A stretch of 64,000 bases of DNA, from contig JASGLD010000005.1 of assembly GCA_049840395.1 (NCBI GenBank), forward strand, positions 372,001 to 436,000. The letters run 5' to 3'. Made by a program: the position numbers and the translations under genes. Of this stretch, positions 50,928 to 59,496 are shown piece after piece (within the stretch, counting starts at the first letter, position 1; the number at the start of each line of letters is the position of its first letter). Under the pieces are notes generated by a model. That model was not told the DNA's origin. It worked only from the letters and a program-made list of their open reading frames with translations, and made no database searches. The stretch is from CAILZL01 sp049840395. GTDB taxonomy: Bacteria; Pseudomonadota; Gammaproteobacteria; Steroidobacterales; Steroidobacteraceae.

Positions 50928-51605
50928 ATGATGTTCAAGATCAGCTGCATCTGCTTCTGTCTGTTGTTGCAATCGGCAAGTTCCTTGGCGCAAACGAGTA
51001 AGCAGATGATTGCCACCGTCACTTACGTTGAGTTATTGCCAAGCGCAGTGCAAAAGGTCTTGGACGCGTTCAAGACCTATCGCGAAGCCGGCAGCAAGGA
51101 AGCTGGCTATGTTCGTATCGAGCTGTTGCAGCAGATGGAACAGCCGGGACGCTGGGTGATCCTGGAGAGTTGGCGCGATCAAGAAGCATTGGCCGCACAT
51201 GACGCCGGAAAATTGTCGGCTCAGTTGCAAGGCGCCATACAGGCGGATCGCATCAGCAGTTATGACCGGCGTGCTTATAAGGCGTTGGATGTCGATACCG
51301 AGAAGCCGATCAATGCGCAGTCAATTTATGTGGTGACGCATGTCGACATTGCCGGTCAGCAACGCGGTGCCACCGAATTGTTGCAACAGCATTGCCTGGA
51401 TAGTCGTCAGGATGCCGGCAATTTACGCTGTGTAGTATGGCAGAGTACTACGCGCAGCAATCACTACACCTTGGTGGCGATATGGAAAGACCAGGCCGCA
51501 TACCTGGCGTATCGGGCTAGTACGCACAGCCGGCGATTCCGCGATGCCGTGGAACCTATGACCGGTAGTCCGATTGATGAGCGACTGTATTACACGGCGC
51601 AGTAA
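50928..51605 (+). CDS. secreted tandem ABM-domain protein
   Basis: The 225-residue protein has a Sec signal (SCICFCLLLQSASSLA) and two antibiotic-biosynthesis-monooxygenase-like domains: residues about 28-105 (VTYVELLPSAVQKVLDAFKT, GRWVILESWRDQEALAAHD) and about 118-220 (YVVTHVDIAGQQRGATELLQ, YTLVAIWKDQAAYLAYRAS). Members of the fold oxidise quinols or similar compounds without a bound cofactor. Export is uncommon. It follows the DUF1801 gene by 12 bases. Confidence 0.7.
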   Translation: MMFKISCICFCLLLQSASSLAQTSKQMIATVTYVELLPSAVQKVLDAFKTYREAGSKEAGYVRIELLQQMEQPGRWVILESWRDQEALAAHDAGKLSAQLQGAIQADRISSYDRRAYKALDVDTEKPINAQSIYVVTHVDIAGQQRGATELLQQHCLDSRQDAGNLRCVVWQSTTRSNHYTLVAIWKDQAAYLAYRASTHSRRFRDAVEPMTGSPIDERLYYTAQ

Positions 51606-51616
51606 CACGATTCGCC

Positions 51617-51655
51617 TGTAGGTTGGGTTTCGCTACGCTGCCGCCACAACCTACA
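51617..51655. repeat. family F-like short hairpin F4
   Basis: TGTAGGTTG...CAACCTACA arms around a diverged middle, between convergent ABM and cheW stops; may terminate both. Confidence 0.65.
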
Positions 51656-51677
51656 CGTCCGTTAAAAAAGCCGATTG

Positions 51678-52157
51678 CTAATATTCCGACTCGTTACCCA
51701 GTAATGCATCGATGTCCAGCAGCAACACCATGGTGTCGTGCAGGTTGACCAGACCGCGCAGATAGCGGGCACTGGCCTGATTGCCCATGGCGGGCACAGC
51801 TTGCAAAGTGGTATCGGAAAGATTGGCGACGTCTGATACGCGATCGACGACGATGCCGAATAGGCGAGCGCCGGTCTGCGTCTCGACGTTCAACACGATG
51901 ATTACGGTGGTGGCCGAGGGCTCCACCGGTGTAATACCGATACGTGCGCGCAGATCGATGATGGGCACGATGGCGCCACGCAGATTGAGCACGCCGAGAA
52001 TGTGCGACGGTGCTTCCGGTATGGGCGTAACGGCGGTCCAGCCGCGAATTTCCTGCACGCGTTGAATATCCACGGCATAGCTTTCCGAAGCCAGCACGAA
52101 GGTCAGCATCTGCTGCGGGTTATCGCTGGTCTTCGACTCATTAAGTGCGGTCGACAT
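51678..52157 (-). CDS. cheW: CheW chemotaxis coupling protein, copy 1
   Basis: The 159-residue CheW links chemoreceptors to the kinase CheA: MLTFVLASESYAVDIQRVQE, RGWTAVTPIPEAPSHILGVL, NLRGAIVPIIDLRARIG are typical SH3-like blocks. It starts one base after the stop codon of the chemoreceptor at 52159 (TGATATG), with GGAG upstream, so the two are coupled. It is about two-thirds identical by eye to copy 2 at 54053. Confidence 0.93.
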   Translation of the reverse strand: MSTALNESKTSDNPQQMLTFVLASESYAVDIQRVQEIRGWTAVTPIPEAPSHILGVLNLRGAIVPIIDLRARIGITPVEPSATTVIIVLNVETQTGARLFGIVVDRVSDVANLSDTTLQAVPAMGNQASARYLRGLVNLHDTMVLLLDIDALLGNESEY

Positions 52158-52158
52158 A

Positions 52159-53853
52159 TCAGAACTCCGTCCATGCAGCATCGCCACCGCTTACCTTGAG
52201 CGGACGCGGCGCAGCGCTTTTAACCGCGGCTTGCGGACGTACTACCGGCGCGGCACGACGAATCGGTGTCGGTGCGCGCATGCGTGCTGAACTCACGACA
52301 GATTCCGCGCCCTCGCGCTGGAAGAAGCCTACGTGCTGAACCAATTCCTGCGCCTGATCTTCCATGGACTTGCTGGCCGCAGCGGCTTCTTCAACCAAGG
52401 CAGCGTTCTGCTGGGTCACGCTATCCATCTGCGTAATGGCCAGGTTCACTTGATCAATGCCCGCAGCCTGTTCTTCGCTGGCGGCGGCAATTTCAGCCAC
52501 GATGTCGGTGACCTTCTTGACGCTGTTCATGATGTCGGTGAGTGACTTGCCTGAGGCATCCACCAGTTCGGTGCCGGTCTTCACCTTGTCCACCGAATCG
52601 TTGATGAGATCTTTAATTTCCTTGGCGGCGCTGGCACTGCGTTGGGCCAAACTGCGTACTTCACTGGCGACGACCGCGAAGCCGCGACCTTGTTCGCCGG
52701 CACGTGCGGCTTCCACCGCAGCATTGAGCGCCAGCAAGTTGGTCTGGAAGGCAATCTCGTCGATGACATTAATGATGTCGGCGATTTTGCGGCTGGAGGT
52801 GTTGATGTCCGCCATGGCGTTGATGGCGCGTTGCACCACTGCACCGCCTTGATCGGCTTGAGTACGCGCGTTGCCGCCCAGTTGGTTGGCTTGACGTGCG
52901 TTGTCGGCGTTCTGTTTTACCGTGGCAGTCATCTGTTCCATGCTGGCCGCAGTTTCTTCCAGCGCCGAAGCTTGTTCTTGCGTGCGTTGGCTGAGGTCGT
53001 CATTGCCCTGCGCCAATTGACGCGCCGAACTGCCGACACTATCAGCGCCGTTGCTCACTGCGCCGACGATTTCACTAAGCTTGCTGTCCATGGCGCGCAG
53101 CGCGGTCAACAGACGACCGAATTCATCCTGCGAGTCGATCTCGATTTCGTGACCCAGGTTGCCACCGGCGATTTCCTCGGCTACTTCGACGGCGCGATTC
53201 AAGGCTTTCATCATAGAGCGCACCAGCATTGCGCCCAGCACCATGGCCAGGCCAATGCCCAGTACGATGGAGATGCCGCTCAACCACAGTGCATGGCGAT
53301 AGCTGTTAGCCGCTTCAGCTTGGGCTTTTTCAGCTTCAGAACTTTGCAGGTCCACCAATTTCTGGCCTTCTGTCAGCATGGCATCCACATAGGGTTGCAG
53401 TTCTTTGACGCGGCGCTGCCGCGCTACATCGACTTTACCGGCAGCCAGATCTTCGGCAATCGAGTTGCGCGTATTACGGTAATCGGTGCGTTTGCTTTGG
53501 TAGGTATCGCCCAGTTCTTTCTCGCCGGGCGCCATCGGAGTGGTCTGGTATTTTTCCCACAGTGCATCGATGCGCGCCTTGTTCTCTTCTGCTTGCTTCT
53601 TGTAAGTGGCCACGGCGGCCGGATCGCCTTGCAGCAGGGCGTCATCCAGAGCCAAGACGTTGTCACGCGAATAGGCCAGCATCTGGCTGACCCATTGCGT
53701 GGACATCAAGTTGTTATCGAATACCGAGCCTAGCTGCGCGTTGGAGTTCTGCAGCGCTCGCAGTCCCAGCAGGCCTACTAGCAGCAGTGCAGCAGCCAGG
53801 ATGCCCAGCATGCTGAACAGGCGCGTTTTAACACTTAAACTCGACAAACTCAT
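52159..53853 (-). CDS. methyl-accepting chemotaxis protein, tandem copy 1
   Basis: The 564-residue receptor has TM1 (about 10-32), a periplasmic four-helix-bundle (4HB_MCP) sensor (about 35-188), TM2 (about 190-212), HAMP and a signalling domain with IDEIAFQTNLLALNAAVEAA. The C-terminus ends AWTEF, a W/F pentapeptide of the type that tethers CheR and CheB methylation enzymes. It is followed by its own cheW. The same pair repeats at 54053-56250, pointing to a tandem duplication. Confidence 0.93.
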   Translation of the reverse strand: MSLSSLSVKTRLFSMLGILAAALLLVGLLGLRALQNSNAQLGSVFDNNLMSTQWVSQMLAYSRDNVLALDDALLQGDPAAVATYKKQAEENKARIDALWEKYQTTPMAPGEKELGDTYQSKRTDYRNTRNSIAEDLAAGKVDVARQRRVKELQPYVDAMLTEGQKLVDLQSSEAEKAQAEAANSYRHALWLSGISIVLGIGLAMVLGAMLVRSMMKALNRAVEVAEEIAGGNLGHEIEIDSQDEFGRLLTALRAMDSKLSEIVGAVSNGADSVGSSARQLAQGNDDLSQRTQEQASALEETAASMEQMTATVKQNADNARQANQLGGNARTQADQGGAVVQRAINAMADINTSSRKIADIINVIDEIAFQTNLLALNAAVEAARAGEQGRGFAVVASEVRSLAQRSASAAKEIKDLINDSVDKVKTGTELVDASGKSLTDIMNSVKKVTDIVAEIAAASEEQAAGIDQVNLAITQMDSVTQQNAALVEEAAAASKSMEDQAQELVQHVGFFQREGAESVVSSARMRAPTPIRRAAPVVRPQAAVKSAAPRPLKVSGGDAAWTEF

Positions 53854-54052
53854 ATCCCGGCAAGCCTCAAAATAAAGGGGGTTCTCGGGGCGTGCTTCGG
53901 CCGGTCAGGTCATTTACTTGAATGCCAAGCTGCAAGTTCAGGGAAAGGCTCAGTTGAGCTTGAGGTGCTACGTAGGTATTCGCCGGTATAAAGCTGGATA
54001 CAGCCAGGTTTCGTCAGCTTTATTAAGCTGAATTCGTCGGTAAATTTGCGAC

Positions 54053-54547
54053 TTAGAACATTGAATCGCTATCGCTTAGCAGCGCGTCGATATCTAGCAA
54101 CAACACCATGAGGTCGTGCAGCTGGGCCAGGCCACGCAGATAGCGGGCGCTGCTGTGGTTACCCACGGCGGGTATGGGTTGCAATTGTGCTTCACTGATA
54201 TTGGCGACGTCGGATACGCGATCCACAACGATGCCGAACAGCCGTGCACCTTGGGTGGTGACAACGCTTAATACGATGATGACCGTGGTAGCGCCATTGC
54301 CCACGTCGGGCATGCCCAAACGAATTCGCAAGTCGATGATGGGGACGATCATGCCGCGCAGATTGAGCACGCCCAGAATATGCGCGGGCGACTCCGGAAT
54401 AGGCGTGACGGCCGACCAGCCGCGAATCTCCTGCACGCGTTGAATATCCACGCCGTAATTTTCGGAGCCCAGCGCAAAGGTGAGCATTTGCTGCAGCTGA
54501 TGCAGATTCGAAACGGCTTCGAGTTGAGTTTCAGCGGCTGTGTTCAT
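54053..54547 (-). CDS. cheW: CheW chemotaxis coupling protein, copy 2
   Basis: The 164-residue CheW has the same blocks as copy 1 (MLTFALGSENYGVDIQRVQE, RGWSAVTPIPESPAHILGVL, NLRGMIVPIIDLRIRLG). It starts next to the chemoreceptor stop codon with the same coupled layout. The N-terminus differs from copy 1. No cheA, cheR, cheB or cheY is in the window, so these pairs feed a system encoded elsewhere. Confidence 0.93.
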   Translation of the reverse strand: MNTAAETQLEAVSNLHQLQQMLTFALGSENYGVDIQRVQEIRGWSAVTPIPESPAHILGVLNLRGMIVPIIDLRIRLGMPDVGNGATTVIIVLSVVTTQGARLFGIVVDRVSDVANISEAQLQPIPAVGNHSSARYLRGLAQLHDLMVLLLDIDALLSDSDSMF

Positions 54548-54549
54548 TA

Positions 54550-56250
54550 TCAAAACTCGGTCCAGGTATTGTCGCCGCCGCTGACTTTAACTGATCGCGG
54601 CGCGCTGACATTGCGTACCGGTTTGAGTTTTGGCTGCAGCTGTGTGACACGCGCTGAGGTGCTGGCCGTGCTCATCGACACTTGAGTTGCACCTTTCACG
54701 CGGAAGAAGTTCACGCGTTCCACCAAGTCGGTGGCTTGTTGTTCCATGGCCTTGCTGGCGCTGGCGGCTTCTTCGACCAGCGCCGCGTTCTGCTGCGTGG
54801 TGTTGTCCATCTGCGTGACAGCAGTGTTGATTTGATCAATGCCCGACGCTTGCTCAGCGCTGGCTGCAGCAATCTCCGCCACGATGTCAGTGACGCGTTT
54901 TACATCGCCAACAATATTGTTCAGTGCCTGGCCGGAGGCATTCACCAGCTCAGTGCCATTGTTCACCTTGTCCACCGAATCATGGATCAAGGATTTAATT
55001 TCCTTGGCGGCGCTGGCGCTGCGTTGCGCAAGATTACGCACTTCGGAAGCCACCACTGCGAAGCCACGGCCTTGTTCGCCGGCACGTGCCGCTTCCACTG
55101 CTGCGTTCAAGGCGAGCAGGTTGGTCTGGAAGGCGATTTCGTCGATGACATTGATGATGTCGGCGATCTTGCGGCTGGAGGTATTGATATCCGCCATGGC
55201 GGCTACCGCGCGTTGCACCACTGAAGTACTGTCATCCGCCTGTGTGCGTGCCTGACGACCCAGTTGATCGGCCTGGTAGGCGTTGTCGGAGTTGCGTTTC
55301 ACGGTGGCCGTCATTTCTTCCATGGTGGCTGCGGTCTCTTCCAAAGCGGAGGCCTGTTCCTGAGTGCGCTGGCTGAGATCGTCGTTGCCCTGTGAAATCT
55401 GCCGAGCCGCAGTGCCCACTGAGTCTGCGGTGGTGCTTACCACGCCGACGATCTCGCAAAGCTTTTCGTCCATGCTGCGCAGGGCTTCCAGCAGCTGACC
55501 CAGTTCGGTGGCGCTGGCGCGTGCCGGCACGTCGATGCCATTGCCGATCGCGCCGTTACTGATCTCGCGTGCAAACTTAACTGCGGTGTTAATGGCGCCG
55601 ACAATCGAGCGATTGATGCACAGTATCAACCAGCTCGCCAATACCACTGCACAAAGCAATGCGCCCCAGACGGTATAAACAGAACTTTTATAGGTGCTGT
55701 TGGCCAGAGCAGTGGCAGCATTGCCGCCCTTGGAATTGATTTCAACCAGGCGATCCAGCTGGCTGCTGGCTTCGTCGTACAGTGTTTGCGACTCGCCGCG
55801 AGCCAATGCACGTGCTTCATCGTTTTTGTTGGCGCGCGACAACTGCAACATGCGCGCATGCGATAGCATGAAGGCGCTCCAGGTTTTCTTGAAGTCATCC
55901 CAAGTCGCCTGCTCGTCTGCAGCCTTGTCGATCTTTTCGTAGTCCTTTTCATACTCCTCGATGGCTTGGGTAACGCTGGCCATCTCGCCCTCGTAGCGCG
56001 TCATATCGCTTGCGTCTACGGACAATACGTGCTGCAACTCTGCGGCACGAAAATCGCCAATCGCCGTATTGATGCCGGAGGCATACTCGATGCCCGGCAG
56101 CCAGTTGTCGTTGATGTCGCTGCTGATTTCGTTGAGACCGCGCATTTTTCCCAATGCGAACAGGCCGCTGGCAATCATCAATAACAGGCAGGTACCGCCC
56201 AGCACCATCAAGCGCCTGCTGACCTTCAAGCTCTCCAGCCACGTCATCAT
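54550..56250 (-). CDS. methyl-accepting chemotaxis protein, tandem copy 2
   Basis: The 566-residue receptor parallels copy 1: TM1 (about 12-33), a 4HB-type periplasmic sensor (about 35-188), TM2, HAMP and the MCP signalling domain, ending TWTEF, a methylation-enzyme tether. The sensor part diverges strongly from copy 1 (for example NDNWLPGIEYASGINTAIGD) while the signalling part is nearly the same, suggesting a new ligand after duplication. GGAG is seven bases before the ATG. Confidence 0.93.
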   Translation of the reverse strand: MMTWLESLKVSRRLMVLGGTCLLLMIASGLFALGKMRGLNEISSDINDNWLPGIEYASGINTAIGDFRAAELQHVLSVDASDMTRYEGEMASVTQAIEEYEKDYEKIDKAADEQATWDDFKKTWSAFMLSHARMLQLSRANKNDEARALARGESQTLYDEASSQLDRLVEINSKGGNAATALANSTYKSSVYTVWGALLCAVVLASWLILCINRSIVGAINTAVKFAREISNGAIGNGIDVPARASATELGQLLEALRSMDEKLCEIVGVVSTTADSVGTAARQISQGNDDLSQRTQEQASALEETAATMEEMTATVKRNSDNAYQADQLGRQARTQADDSTSVVQRAVAAMADINTSSRKIADIINVIDEIAFQTNLLALNAAVEAARAGEQGRGFAVVASEVRNLAQRSASAAKEIKSLIHDSVDKVNNGTELVNASGQALNNIVGDVKRVTDIVAEIAAASAEQASGIDQINTAVTQMDNTTQQNAALVEEAASASKAMEQQATDLVERVNFFRVKGATQVSMSTASTSARVTQLQPKLKPVRNVSAPRSVKVSGGDNTWTEF

Positions 56251-56529
56251 CTAAAAACTCCAACAGACCTAAGTGCCTCGATTTCGAATCGAATAGGCGA
56301 CTGGTCCATAACGTGTAAATACAATGCTTTTGGCTGGTAGCGACTGCGTATGGCCGGACTTGAGCGCAGCGACGTAAATCAGGGAAGGGCGTATCTCGGC
56401 AGTCGGGTGACGATGCTTGGATAGATAGCGGTTACGCCAAACCGCTGTGCGCGGCGACAAGTCCAGCTTGCCGCCGCCCATCGGCGGGACTACTGTGCAT
56501 CACAGCCGTCCATATGAAGAAGAATTGGG

Positions 56530-59019
56530 GTGCCTGTGTCGTCATTGTTATGGTTATTGTTGTTCCTTGGCGGTGGTTTGTACCTCGCCTACCAACGCGC
56601 CTCTCTGGCGCTGGCTACTTTGCTGTTCGGCGTGGGTGTGCTGGCCTATACGCTGTTTGGCGGCGGTGGGCTGGTCATGGTGATCGTGCTGTGGCTGGTG
56701 CTGGCCGTGCTGTTGCTGCTGAACCTGGATGCCTTCCGTATTCGATTGATCAGTCGGCCGTTCCTGCGCACCTATCGGCGCATGTTGCCGCCCATGTCCA
56801 CCACCGAAGCGGAGGCGCTGGCTGCCGGCACCGTGTGGTGGGATGGCGAGTTGTTCAGCGGCGCGCCGCAATGGGATCGCTTGATGTCGGCCGCGCCGCC
56901 GCAGCTGACGCCGGAAGAACAGGCCTTCATCGACGGCCCCACCGAAGAGCTATGCCGCATGATCGACGATTGGGATATCACCCATCGTCGCGCCGATATG
57001 CCGCCAGAGATGTGGCAGTTCATCAAACAGAATCGTTTTTTTGCCATGATCATCCACAAGCAGTATGGCGGCCTGGGTTTCTCGGCTTATGCGCACTCCT
57101 GCGTGCTGGTGAAGATTGCCAGCAAATCGGCCACGGTCAGCTCGACGGTATGTGTGCCGAACTCACTTGGGCCTGGCGAGCTGCTGCAGCACTATGGCAC
57201 CGAAGAGCAGAAGAACTACTACCTGCCACGCCTGGCGCGCGGTGAGGAGATTCCTTGCTTTGCGCTGACCGGTCCGCGCGCCGGCTCCGATGCGGCCTCG
57301 TTGCCGGACATTGGTGTGGTATGCAAGGGCATATATAACGGCGCTGAGGTCATCGGCCTCAAACTCAATTTCAGCAAGCGTTACATCACGCTGGCGCCGG
57401 TAGCTACGTTGGTCGGATTGGCGTTTCAATTGCGCGATCCGGAAAAATTGTTGGGCAGCGACAAGATCGATTACGGCATCACCTGCGCGCTGATTCCACG
57501 CACCACGCCGGGCATTCGCATCGGTCGACGTCACTTCCCATTGAATACGCCATTTCAAAACGGGCCGATCTTCGGCAAGGATGTGTTCGTGCCGTTGGAT
57601 TGCATCATCGGCGGGCCGAAGATGGCCGGGCAGGGCTGGCGCATGCTGGTTGAGCAATTATCGGTGGGTCGCTGCATCTCGTTGCCGTCCAACACCACCG
57701 GTGCATCGCTGGCTGCGGCCTATGCATCGGGTGCGTACTGCCGCATTCGTCGCCAGTTCAATGTGTCCATCGGTCAACTGGAAGGTGTGCAGGAAGCGCT
57801 GGCTCGTATCGCCGGTATGGCCTACATCATGGATGCGGCGCGCTCAGTGACGGTGACCGCCATCGATGCCGGCGAACGTCCCGCGGTGCCGTCCACCATT
57901 CTCAAGTACAACGTTACCGAGTTGGGCCGCAAGGTCGCCAATGATGCGATGGATGTGCAGGGCGGCAAGGGTATTTGTCTGGGACCGAAGAACTACCTGG
58001 GCCGCGGCTATCAGAGCGTACCGATTGCCATCACGGTTGAAGGCGCGAATATTCTGACGCGCACGTTGATGATCTTCGGCCAAGGCGCGATTCGCTGTCA
58101 TCCCTTCGTGCTCAAGGAAATGAATGCGGCGCGTGAGAAGGATAAAGAGAAGGGGGTGCATGACTTCGATGCAGCCTTGTTCAAGCACATCGGTTTCACC
58201 ATCAGCAATGCGGTGCGTTCGCTGGTGATGGCGCTGACGTTGGCGCGTTTCTCTCATACGCCGGATATCCAGCCGACGCGCCGTTACTTCCAACACATCA
58301 ATCGCTTCAGTGCATCGTTCGCGTTTGCCGCCGATGTGTCGATGCTCAGTCTGGGCGGCTACTTGAAAAAGAAGGAAACACTTTCAGGCCGGCTGGCCGA
58401 TGTGCTGTCCAATATGTACCTGGCTTCCACAGTGTTGAAACACTATGAAAACCAGGGCCGGCCGGAGGCTGACCTGCCCATCGTCGAGTGGGCCTGCCGT
58501 CACCTGCTGTATCAGGCGCAGGAACAGTTGCATGGTTTTCTGCGCAACTTCCCCAATCGTTTTATCGCCGGACTGATGCGCATAGTGATCTTTCCACGTG
58601 GACGTACCTACTTCGCGCCCAATGACAAGTTGGGCGCGTTGGTGGCCAATAGCATGATGGCGGTAACCGATACGCGCGCGCGCATGAGCAATGGCATTTA
58701 CAAAACGCTTGAACCCAACAACGCCATGGGCTTGTTGCAGGAAGCGTTGGCGCTATCGGATGCGGCCGAACCCTTGGAACGACGCATTCGTGTCGAGGGC
58801 GTGAAGACCGGCAAGATCGATGCGCTGGATTTGCCCACACAGATTGAAGCCGCATTGGAAATCGACTTGATCACGCCGGACGAGGCGGCGCTGCTGCGCG
58901 ATTACGATTCGAAAGTGATGGCGCTGATCAATGTCGATGATTTCGATCCACGTGAATTGGCGCCGCATGCCGAGTCTACGGCGGCCAATATGTCGGTGGA
59001 TGAGTTGCTTCAGGAGTAG
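56530..59019 (+). CDS. fadE: acyl-CoA dehydrogenase FadE
   Basis: The 829-residue protein is the large membrane-associated FadE of gammaproteobacteria, which makes the first double bond in fatty-acid beta-oxidation and passes electrons on through FAD. Two N-terminal hydrophobic segments (about 3-22 and 28-62) are followed by the dehydrogenase core (FALTGPRAGSDAASLPDIGV, FGKDVFVPLDCIIGG, DVQGGKGICLGP) and the DUF1974 C-terminal region. GTG starts at 56530 or 56536 are both possible. The gene stands alone with a good terminator. Confidence 0.96.
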   Translation: MPVSSLLWLLLFLGGGLYLAYQRASLALATLLFGVGVLAYTLFGGGGLVMVIVLWLVLAVLLLLNLDAFRIRLISRPFLRTYRRMLPPMSTTEAEALAAGTVWWDGELFSGAPQWDRLMSAAPPQLTPEEQAFIDGPTEELCRMIDDWDITHRRADMPPEMWQFIKQNRFFAMIIHKQYGGLGFSAYAHSCVLVKIASKSATVSSTVCVPNSLGPGELLQHYGTEEQKNYYLPRLARGEEIPCFALTGPRAGSDAASLPDIGVVCKGIYNGAEVIGLKLNFSKRYITLAPVATLVGLAFQLRDPEKLLGSDKIDYGITCALIPRTTPGIRIGRRHFPLNTPFQNGPIFGKDVFVPLDCIIGGPKMAGQGWRMLVEQLSVGRCISLPSNTTGASLAAAYASGAYCRIRRQFNVSIGQLEGVQEALARIAGMAYIMDAARSVTVTAIDAGERPAVPSTILKYNVTELGRKVANDAMDVQGGKGICLGPKNYLGRGYQSVPIAITVEGANILTRTLMIFGQGAIRCHPFVLKEMNAAREKDKEKGVHDFDAALFKHIGFTISNAVRSLVMALTLARFSHTPDIQPTRRYFQHINRFSASFAFAADVSMLSLGGYLKKKETLSGRLADVLSNMYLASTVLKHYENQGRPEADLPIVEWACRHLLYQAQEQLHGFLRNFPNRFIAGLMRIVIFPRGRTYFAPNDKLGALVANSMMAVTDTRARMSNGIYKTLEPNNAMGLLQEALALSDAAEPLERRIRVEGVKTGKIDALDLPTQIEAALEIDLITPDEAALLRDYDSKVMALINVDDFDPRELAPHAESTAANMSVDELLQE

Positions 59020-59072
59020 CTCAGGGGGGCGCAAAGCTGCTTCAACGTCGGCATCTTCGTCTTGAGATCGGT

Positions 59073-59104
59073 AAGGGCTGCCCAAGAGGCAGCCCTTTTC
59101 TTTT
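59073..59104 (+). terminator. fadE terminator
   Basis: A 10-bp stem (AAGGGCTGCC / GGCAGCCCTT) with a five-base loop is followed by TTCTTTT. Confidence 0.92.
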
Positions 59105-59496
59105 AAGCATCTTTAAGATTTTCAACAGCCCACTTTTTTGTTCGACGCAGGCCACCGTGGAAGCGGTTGCTACCCGTAAGACCCGTCCTACGATTCGGTA
59201 TGAAAATTCCAATAATCGGAAGGTAGTGTTTTTCCCAGTGGCAAATTTTTCTTGAAGAAGGTTTGATTCAACCGTTTGCTTGCTCGTAAGCAATTTGCAA
59301 CAAGTGATGATTAGAGTCGGGTTAGCCGTTGTTTCTATGCATCACAACGACGAACTGGCTCTATCCGGTTCGTTGTTCGCTTCATTGCTTGGCGATTTAT
59401 TGAAGATTAAGCCTCAAGCGATAACCACTTGAGTCACAAGAATGGCGTTGCAACAGCAGCCATTCGTGGATTGCAATGCAACGTTAGGGGATCACC
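59105..59496. promoter_or_regulatory. leader region of second TonB receptor
   Basis: This gene-free stretch holds a 13-base imperfect hairpin (59346-59358 with 59365-59377), a TGCTT/AAGCA hairpin at 59278-59293 and an inverted repeat CTCAAG-N9-CTTGAG at 59413-59433. These are candidate regulatory elements. The length parallels the leader of the first receptor, but no shared motif was seen. Confidence 0.4.

Noticed and set aside
52642..53733. A 363-codon frame opposite the chemoreceptor
   Set aside because: Antisense to the conserved signalling domain; composition reflects the complement of the chemoreceptor codons.
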